A stretch of DNA of 64,000 nt from contig CM057005.1 in the NCBI GenBank assembly GCA_029891345.1, positions 64,985,760 to 65,049,759 on the forward strand, read 5' to 3'. Under the pieces are notes generated by a model. That model worked only from the letters and a program-made list of their open reading frames with translations, was not told the DNA's origin and made no database searches. Below, in pieces: positions 56,470 through 64,000 of this stretch. The stretch's first letter is position 1. Every line of letters begins with the position of its first letter. The translations under genes were made by a program, and so were the position numbers. The stretch comes from Dryococelus australis. Taxonomy: Eukaryota > Arthropoda > Insecta > Phasmatodea > Phasmatidae.

Positions 56470-58690
56470 AGCATACAGTTACTAACTATACGTGTTCTGT
56501 TCCCGACAATCCAATTGAAAATATAATGAAATTTGGTCCTGAAACACAAATGTATTGCGCACGATCCCAGTGCTGTACACGCATATTATTCACAATAGTG
56601 TCAAGGATATTACCCAATCATCCAGTTTCTCGAAAAGAACTAATAATTGAAGCAGTTTTTTTTTTTTATGTCTGGCCCCTGTTTATTTTCAGCCCAGAGA
56701 TAACAGTTAAATTGCTGAAAAGTTTACTTACCGCAGTTATAATAATATTGAGCGGAAATATGTTTCACGGGAGATTCATTAGAGGAAAAATTCTGGGCGA
56801 GCAACGTGGAAAAATTACTAACCTTAGCGCCTTCTTTATTTGATTAGCCGACCTCCGAGTCTTTAGTGGTCTTATGTTATGTCGCGTTTCAGAATGTTAA
56901 CGGAAACGTATATTTAAAAATACAGAATTTTTTATAAATTTTGCTTAGAACGTTTACTTTCATACTAATAAAACTTATAATACCAAGGATTACAGTTTTC
57001 ATACAAAAAAAATTTTAGCCGAATTTTTGATAGCACATTTTCATAAGACATGTAAACAATCCAGACTACATGTTTAAATTTCACGATAATACCTCGATTT
57101 CGTTCAAAAATAAAATTTTCTTAGATTGCTAGTGAGTCTACATTCAAGTATTTAAGAGTGTGACTCCTAATATCCAGCGAAGTGATATATTGGCTAAGCT
57201 CTCTTTCTCGCTCGCTCTATTCCTCTGTCTATTTACTGCTAAATAGATCATTTAAGTGCCCCTAACTCAATAATACAATTTTTTTTCTTCTCAAATTGTA
57301 ATGATTTTACGTTTTACTTTCACAGTAGCTTTCCGGTTTCCTCCATTAACACCGCCAACATTTAAGAGCATTGTTTATTTAAATTGTAAACATAGAGGTT
57401 GTATCTTTCAAAGCGTGTAGTGTCTAATGTTATTACAAGACATTAGCCCTTCTTTTTAACGCGACTAAGTTAGCTGACCCATAAGATAAATTAATATTTT
57501 CAAGCGTAGAATTAAAATTGGATTGTTATTTATTACTGGGGAATGCAGAATGAAGACGACTCCAGCTGCCCTATAAGCTCAAAGTGTCCTAAAACTAAAA
57601 TAAATTGCAATATTTAAATACATGTGTAATTAGTTATTCCGAAATTAAATAGTTTGCTATCTGCTTTAATATTTTATAAAACTACAATTTATATAAATTG
57701 AATATTACGATAGAATGATGGATTTATTATAACTAATAAGACCTGATTTTAAGATTGTCGTCTTGCATTACGTTATGTCGTAAATAAGAGTCGATTTTGT
57801 GATAAATAAGTTAAATGGATAGTCAGTAAAATTCCAATGTATTTATTTTCCATGTAAACATAGGATTATGGGTCGTTATTCAGTTACTTGCATTTTTTTA
57901 TTCATTACTCTCTGATAATTATGTGTTTGTAAAGAAAAATTTGAATTTTCAACAACAAACGTTAATAAACACAGAAATATTTAAATTTGAAGCAAATTCC
58001 AAATCAAGGTCTCAGCGTATTTTGGAACTAATGTCCTATCGTGCTTCTTCGTATTTTTTTGTTTTCTTAGCTATGTCAGAATGCCTGCACGCACACGCAC
58101 ACTGTTCTGGTAAATGTGGAAATCGTACGTGTTTCTTAAACGTAATTCCTTCGGCCATTTATTTAGCAATCTTGGTTGAATTCACTGGATTGAAGAAAAG
58201 ATTTTTCCAAACTAATATCTTAATACCAGATTTCAGAAACTATAAATAAGGCAATGTCAACTTCAGTAACTTGTAGAATTGGAAACGCGTAGCAAATAAA
58301 AAACTGTAATTTTCAGATTACTTTCTGTTCTTACTTTGCCTTCAGCACTGCGAATTCTGAGAAGTCTTAATCACTGTTCTTTTTGGATTGGGTGTACAAG
58401 AATAACTAATTTATGTCAGTAGCCTAATCGGTGGTGGGGGGGGGGGGGAGGGGTTGGAGGAGAGAAATTGGAAATGTGTCTTATATGTTACACTTACCAG
58501 AAGCTTTATTTATAATTGGCAAAGCACATCCACACTTTGTTCGGGATGTAAACCAGGAACCTCGTCCAAAGTTTACACGCCTTAACTGAAGAAAAGGATA
58601 AACGATGTATTTCGGTAATAATACGGATCAAGTGCTACTGGTATCACAAAGGGGGTAGAGACTCTATATAGACAGAAATTTGTCCGAAAA
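56470..58690. other. unassigned AT-rich sequence with two orphan frames
   Basis: Frames of 105 codons (56526-56843, with a hydrophobic central third) and 108 codons (57923-58249) start at ATG but match nothing I know and lack splice or promoter support. A G13 run lies at about 58436-58448. Confidence 0.35.
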
Positions 58691-58694
58691 TTAT

Positions 58695-59110
58695 CATAGT
58701 GTATGCGCGGTTTCTTCACACATCTGGAACCAAAACTCTGAAAATCTCTCCACGTATAACGTGTTTAGTTATTTCCTAAATATGCCATGTATCATAGTCG
58801 TTTTATACCTCTGTTAACATGGAAGTATCTTATTTATCGTTAAAAATGTAGTTTTAAGTGTGTTTTATTGATAAATTATGATAATTCATTTACAATAAAT
58901 AAGAATAAAAAACAGCGAGACAACATGTGTGTCGGTAGCGAATAGTAATAAATAGTTCTCGTGCTAAATATTATAACTGAGTGAGCATAAAATAAGTGCG
59001 TGTAATTTTCTAGACTTAAATAACCTTAGTTTGCACGAGGCGGAGTAATATCCTGGAAGTAGTACTTTAACAGGGCTTCAGAAAAATGTGAAGTAACCGT
59101 AAATGGATTA
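58695..59110 (+). mobile_element. family E MITE, full length
   Basis: GTGTATGCGCGGTTTCTTCAC opens and AATGTGAAGTAACCGTAAATGG closes (pieces); the landmarks TTTAGTTATTTCCTAAATATG and GCACGAGGCGGAGTAATATCC are inside. Confidence 0.9.
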
Positions 59111-59149
59111 TAGTTTTAAGTGAATAATTTAATATTTTTTTCAAGGAAA

Positions 59150-59640
59150 GGTATACGCTTGTCAGCAGAGCGATAGCGACAAGACGAGTGAGAGTGTTGG
59201 AAACGAATGAAAAACCGCGCGCCGTTTACATCCCCCAGTCAGCGGCGACGCGGACGTTTATCTCGCGAATATTGTTTCATCTCGTGCGATTTATCGCGCG
59301 ACACAAGTTGCTTCCGCGATGCGCGTTCGCCGCGAACCCGAGAATGTAATTTTGACCCCGGACTTGAAAACTAATTGCATGCCGCATGCCACGTGTGGCA
59401 TTTTGTTGCGGGCCGCGCTCTCTGCTCATCAACATTCTTTTCTTTCGCCCGGACTGCGCGCATGATTGTGGTTCTCTCTCGGAGGGCGCCGTATACTTGG
59501 AGGTTTTTTTTTTTTCCAGCGCTGTCGAGGCAGGGCAGTGCGGCAGCGATAAGGACGACACTGACGCGCGCGCCTGATGTCCAGACGCTCCTACGCGCAA
59601 GGCACTGAACTGGCGTGCAGTGCTTGCGTTGTGCTGCGTC
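59150..59640. promoter_or_regulatory. CpG-rich non-repeat block
   Basis: Between MITEs lies a patch with many CpG (AACCGCGCGCCG, GCGCGACAC, GCGATGCGCGTTCGCCGCG), the words CTAATTGCATGCCGCATGCC and CCACGTGTGG, and a T-run. Composition resembles the 5.85-6.2 kb block. Regulatory DNA is a possibility; reading frames here on both strands look compositional. Confidence 0.3.
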
Positions 59641-59825
59641 TACCTACGGGACTTTAAGCGGCGACCCTATCATTTTATCGGTGAAAAGACTATAGCAAGG
59701 TTCAATGCAGGTCCCTGTAATAGTTTCGCATGTTTTCAACCTGTATGGTACGCGATACAGCCGTGTGGAAAAGCCGTTCGTAGATATAGTGGAGGATTCG
59801 GGATGTATTGAGAGTATTATACGTA

Positions 59826-60237
59826 AAGGCTGTTCACGAAAAAGTGAGCACTTTTGAAATCAACTATTTAAGAAGTCACTGCCCCTTCCTGCATTTATTT
59901 TAACGGACACACTGAGTGACATGCGCCTAGTAACTATGGACGGAAAGTAGTTCCACATCTTACCGTCGAATAAGAAGTATTAGGTAACCATTTGTAATAA
60001 CTTAAAATGATTTCCTTCGTTTTCTGTATTTTTAATGCTTCGAAGTGTAAAAATTGCTAGATTTGTAAAATATTTACTTGTCCAATTTTATCACAGTTTC
60101 ACCTGACCGACGAGTGAATAAAGTGACGAGGCCCATGGCAATGTTAATTTCACTTAAGGCGGAAGAATACACAACGTGCATTGGAGTATATCTTAAGCAG
60201 GGCATTCAAAAGCGCTCATTTTACCGTGAACAGCCTA
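59826..60237 (+). mobile_element. family A MITE, full length
   Basis: AAGGCTGTTCACGAAAAAGTG opens, TTTTACCGTGAACAGCCTA closes, TA on both sides. Confidence 0.95.
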
Positions 60238-60372
60238 TACCGAGTCTGCAATGAGATTTCTTTTCGTACATCGATATCACGGGGACACGTTTAATGGTTT
60301 CGTAAAAAAAAACGCGGATTTCAAACACTCTGCAGCGCATTTCAATCACCAGGTAGGCGGCGCCCTTAAAAA

Positions 60373-61228
60373 GAGTGGGATGGACCCCCGTGGGAACCGT
60401 GTGTCCAAGGTCAAGAAGCGAGGGAGCAATACGGGTGACAGCAAGGCTTGCAATGCATGTGCGTATAGGGGATTTAAAGCTAAATTCCGACAAAGATCTG
60501 AGTCTTTTTTTTTTTTTAGTTGTATAATATCCAACTAAAGGTTTTTTTGCTAGCGATTGAACGCATGTAGACTTGTGAACCATCCAAATTGTATTTATTT
60601 TTTTAAATTTTAAATGTCCTTTATTGTTTATAAAGTGTAACCATTTTACAAATAATGAAAAAGTGCACTGGAAATTAGAAAAATTAAAATTTTAACGTTT
60701 TACAAATCCAGGAGTTCAATACCTAACAACAAATTTTTTTCTGAAAATACTACCACAAAAATGACAGAGCCCTTTGTCCGGATTTAACATTTAATTCCCT
60801 ATACGCCCATGCATGTTGAAGCCTAGCCTTAACACACACGCCTAGCGCCTCGTCGCTCCTACGTGCAAGGCGTGCAGTGTTTCCGTTGCAACGCTGTACT
60901 GGGTACATCAGATCTGTAACAGTGGGGTTTTATTACACACGATGAAAGTACACAGATTAAACTACGCCCGTATCTCTGTACTTTTCTCTTGCCGCTAAGC
61001 AAACTGCATAAGCAAGCTTTAAAAAAATGCGACGTGTGACCATTTTCACGAATTTTTTCTTCAAGAATACACTTAATATGACAAAAGTAAAAATAAAAAG
61101 GGCCATAGATAATTTATTTATTTAACCTTTTCTGATAAAACGTCGTACTTGCATAACATTTATTTACCGAGATACGCGCAGTCGCGCAAACAGCTATTTC
61201 ACATAAAATGTGGGAGTCCATTCCACTC
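60373..61228. mobile_element. family C MITE, second copy, with a nested element
   Basis: GAGTGGGATGGACCCC opens and GAGTCCATTCCACTC closes, as in 46872-47251. Without the nested 382-bp insert it is about 470 bp. The flanks are TTAAAAA at the left and TCAA at the right, so its TTAA duplication has decayed. Confidence 0.85.
60443..60824. mobile_element. 382-bp inverted-repeat element inside family C (family H)
   Basis: AAGGCTTGCAATGCATGTGCG at the left pairs with CGCCCATGCATGTTGAAGCCT at the right, and pairing continues through TATAGGGGATTTAA / TTAATTCCCTATA, about 50 bp per arm. Aligning with the empty family C copy at 46940 shows the insertion precisely. AGC on both sides may be a 3-bp duplication. 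Non-coding. Confidence 0.8.
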
Positions 61229-61427
61229 TCAAGCATGTATGCCACGATGGAAGATTTCTTGGACGATTCTATACAAGCCTGCATGGCCGCTTGTATGAGT
61301 GATTCTACGGAAGATTCGGCCGACTGCTGGCCGTTTTTATGGACATTTTAGTAATTGGTCGTGTGCAATTTTCAATGGAAAGTTTCCCACGAAGTTGAAA
61401 TTTAAGCCTATCGGAGATAGGATGGTA

Positions 61428-61836
61428 TAGGCTATTCACGGTAAAATGAGAACTTTTGAAAGCCGTGCTTGGTATCTAATTATGTGCACGTCATGTATTC
61501 TTCCGCCTTATATAAAATTGACGTTACCATGGGCCTCATAACTTTATTCATTCGTCGATCAAATGAAACCGTGAGATTATTGCACAAATCCGCACATGTT
61601 TACACTTCGGCGTATTATAAACAAAACAGAAAGCAAAAGAAATAATTTAAGTATTTATAAATGGTTACCTAACACTTTAGTTTCATATCTTAACATCGAA
61701 TAAACTTTCCCGCCATAGTTATCAAATTTACTGGCCGCATGTCACACAGTGCGCCCGTTAAAATATATGCAGACTAGGCCAGCGAATTTTTTCTAAGGTT
61801 AATTTCAAAAGTACTCATTTTATTGTGAACAGCATT
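61428..61836 (-). mobile_element. family A MITE, full length
   Basis: TAGGCTATTCACGGTAAAATG opens and TTTTATTGTGAACAGCAT closes, TA outside both ends. Confidence 0.93.
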
Positions 61837-62179
61837 TAGAGTAATTTTGTTTATTTTATCTTGAGAAAGAACATAAGACTATTAAAAACTAATGAATAGA
61901 AAAAAAAAAAAAAAACGAAAATGTTTACTGGTTCTATTGTGCGAAAATGATGTTATAACTGCTACTTTTATGTTGAATAAACTCTTATGTATACCAACAT
62001 AATTCTGTGCTGAAGTCTTGAGTGAAAGTTGCTTCTGAACAACAGTTGCAGAAGTAAATAATAAAATGAGATTCACTCGTCTTTACTTGCACGGAACCAA
62101 GTAACGTTGGATAGTTTATTCCAAAGAACCTTCCATAACAGCCTGCATGTAGGCTCGGGTAAAAGGTCTCGTGGAAGCT

Positions 62180-62200
62180 CCCCCCCCCCCCCCCCCCCCC
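62180..62200. repeat. poly-C run
   Basis: About 21 consecutive C, the longest of several C or G runs in the window. Confidence 0.95.
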
Positions 62201-62245
62201 GCGGCCGAGCCTGTACGGAAAATTGTATCATGGCATACAGGCTTA

Positions 62246-62359
62246 AAGACTGTTCACGATAAAGTGAGCTCTTTTGAAATTAACCCTACTAAAATGTCCC
62301 TGCTCTTAACTGCATATATTTTAATAGGCGCACTGAGGGACATGCGCCCAGTAAAGTTG
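62246..62359 (+). mobile_element. family A MITE cut off by the TTCC array
   Basis: AAGACTGTTCACGATAAAGTG through GACATGCGCCCAGTAAAGTTG follows the consensus for about 114 bp, then the microsatellite begins at once. No family A sequence is seen on the far side. Confidence 0.92.
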
Positions 62360-63140
62360 TCCTTCCTTCCTTCCTTCCTTCCTTCCTTCCTCTTCCTTCC
62401 TTCCTTCCTTCCTTCCTTCCTTCCTTCCTTCCTTCCTTCCTTCCTTCCTTCCTTCCTTCCTTCCTTCCTTCCTTCCTTCCTTCCTTCCTTCCTTCCTCCT
62501 TCCTTCCTTCCTTCCTTCCTTCCTTCCTTCCTTCCTTCCTTCCTTCCTTCCTTCCTTCCTTCCTTCCTTCCTTCCTTCCTTCCTTCCTTCCTTCCTTCCT
62601 TCCTTCCTTCCTTCCTTCCTTCCTTCCTTCCTTCCTTCCTTCCTTCCTTCCTTCCTTCCTTCCTTCCTTCCTTCCTTCCTTCCTTCCTTCCTTCCTTCCT
62701 TCCTTCCTTCCTTCCTTCCTTCCTTCCTTCCTTCCTTCCTTCCTTCCTTCCTTCCTTCCTTCCTTCCTTCCTTCCTTCCTTCCTTCCTTCCTTCCTTCCT
62801 TCCTTCCTTCCTTCCTTCCTTCCTTCCTTCCTTCCTTCCTTCCTTCCTTCCTTCCTTCCTTCCTTCCTTCCTTCCTTCCTTCCTTCCTTCCTTCCTTCCT
62901 TCCTTCCTTCCTTCCTTCCTTCCTTCCTTCCTTCCTTCCTTCCTTCCTTCCTTCCTTCCTTCCTTCCTTCCTTCCTTCCTTCCTTCCTTCCTTCCTTCCT
63001 TCCTTCCTTCCTTCCTTCCTTCCTTCCTTCCTTCCTTCCTTCCTTCCTTCCTTCCTTCCTTCCTTCCTTCCTTCCTTCCTTCCTTCCTTCCTTCCTTCCT
63101 TCCTCCTTCTCCTTCCTTCCTTCCTTCCTTCCTTCCTTCC
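62359..63140. repeat. (TTCC)n array, about 782 bp
   Basis: About 195 tetranucleotide units. Phase breaks occur only near 62391, 62497 and 63103-63110, leaving roughly 600 bp without interruption. Because four is not a multiple of three but the unit lacks stops in every frame, long repetitive frames appear on both strands (FLPS and EGRK repeats). They are not genes. Confidence 0.98.
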
Positions 63141-64000
63141 ACAGATCTCATTGACAGCATTCGTAAACTATAGTGTGAAATGTATATATTTTTTAATTCA
63201 TAGGAAAATATACATTTTCGTGTGAAAGTGAGTTTATTTTTTAAACCCTGTTTCTGTGTTCGGTAGACGAAAGCTCGTAGCAGTTTAAAAATACAATTTG
63301 TGTTAAGAAGTGCAGTAAATTTCACAAACAAAAAAAAAACCATTTACGAGTTTTTATTGTAATTTAAACACAGTTTTCTAGTGGCAATGCTAGACGTATC
63401 TACTGACAGCTCGACATAAGTGCTACTCATTCATAGATCGAACAGACTTATTTTAATATAATTTGGGGTAAGAATTTATATCGTTATGTATTTGACTTAT
63501 CAGAATAGACGTACGCTATTGTGTCTGGTTTAAATCGTATTCAGAGTTTTTTTTTTTTTTGCTATAAGATATCGTCCACCAGGCTGAATCATGTAAGGTA
63601 TGGGTAATTTGTGCGTGTAAACTTGTTAATTTGCTATTTATTCATACTGACTACCTGGATTTCGTTTAAAGACATTAAAACGTAATTGTTCGTTATACTT
63701 GTCTCTTGTGTTATTCATTCATATGTAGAACTCGTTTGAAATTCATTTCGTTTAAAGACTCTGCCTTGTGTAATTCCATACTGGCTAGCTGAATTTCATT
63801 TAGTCAGTTTGCTCTTGTCGACACCAGATATTATTCATGCAGATAAAATTCTCTTTCGTGTAATTTATATTTATAAGCTCGAGACTCAAGTTACATTAAA
63901 TTCCATACTGGAGTAATTGCACTTATTATTCACATAGTTGTTTGAAATTTGCTATTCGATGCATGTAATTTATTCATACATAGAACACACTTAAATTTTT
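63141..64000. other. unassigned AT-rich sequence
   Basis: No gene or element recognised. From about 63640 several words recur loosely (TTCATACTGACTACCTGGAT, TCCATACTGGCTAGCTGAATT, TTCATTTCGTTTAAAGACT), hinting at an old degenerate tandem repeat. Confidence 0.4.

Noticed and set aside
56526-58249. Orphan 105- and 108-codon frames as genes
   Set aside because: No recognised domain, no splice or promoter context, and lengths expected by chance in 64 kb.
62171-63343. Two frames over 320 codons (FLPS and EGRK repeats) on opposite strands
   Set aside because: They are translations of the TTCC microsatellite, which has no stop in any frame; nothing outside the array supports a gene.
1-64000. CRISPR array, operon or prokaryotic gene cluster
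   Set aside because: No regularly spaced direct repeats, no closely packed coding frames, and SINE/MITE content shows an animal genome.

Overview
The window looks like intergenic or intronic DNA from an animal, most likely an insect with a large, AT-rich, transposon-packed genome. A polyneopteran such as a stick insect or cockroach is my guess, at low confidence. No intact long open reading frame survives, homopolymer and dinucleotide runs are common, tRNA-derived SINEs recur, and at least seventeen copies or fragments of one small inverted-repeat element (family A) are present. I see nothing bacterial, no rRNA and no convincing functional tRNA gene.

Layout. From 1 to 7 kb there are old SINE heads, a candidate LTR or promoter with a TATA box near 2.75 kb, long AT microsatellites and a Helitron-like relic at 5.4-5.8 kb. 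From 7 to 14.1 kb there are family A MITEs, a foldback element at 7.9-8.7 kb, and a family E MITE split by a hAT-type MITE carrying an 8-bp target duplication, beside a second hAT-type copy and another family E copy. From 14 to 19.4 kb the sequence is mostly unassigned AT-rich DNA. From 19.5 to 22.2 kb the minus strand carries a broken but nearly full-span Maverick/Polinton-type protein-primed DNA polymerase B. From 23.7 to 24.45 kb there is a truncated Tc1-like transposase. From 24.5 to 28.3 kb two ends of a family A element bracket 3.7 kb that holds several possible exons of unknown genes. From 28 to 34 kb there are SINEs, family A MITEs and a new-looking short MITE with 43-bp inverted ends. 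From 37 to 44.3 kb there are family E, A and B MITEs, a LINE relic and a half foldback element. From 44.7 to 51.6 kb there are nested MITEs (family C inside family B), a large inverted repeat, a cluster of AAGCTTG motifs, SINEs, a CpG-rich patch, a second Tc1-like relic and a third hAT-type MITE. From 52 to 64 kb there are dense family A, B and E copies, a three-level nest at 60.4-61.2 kb, and a 782-bp TTCC array growing out of a truncated family A element.

The unifying biology is parasitic DNA. Families A, B and E share related terminal sequences and TA target duplications, as expected of non-autonomous passengers of one IS630-Tc1-mariner-type transposase lineage. The nesting (hAT-type into E, C into B, an unnamed element into C, an unknown element into A) gives a relative order of activity. 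Genuine host coding sequence, if any, is limited to a few short candidate exons, the best of which is at 24798-24989 on the plus strand.
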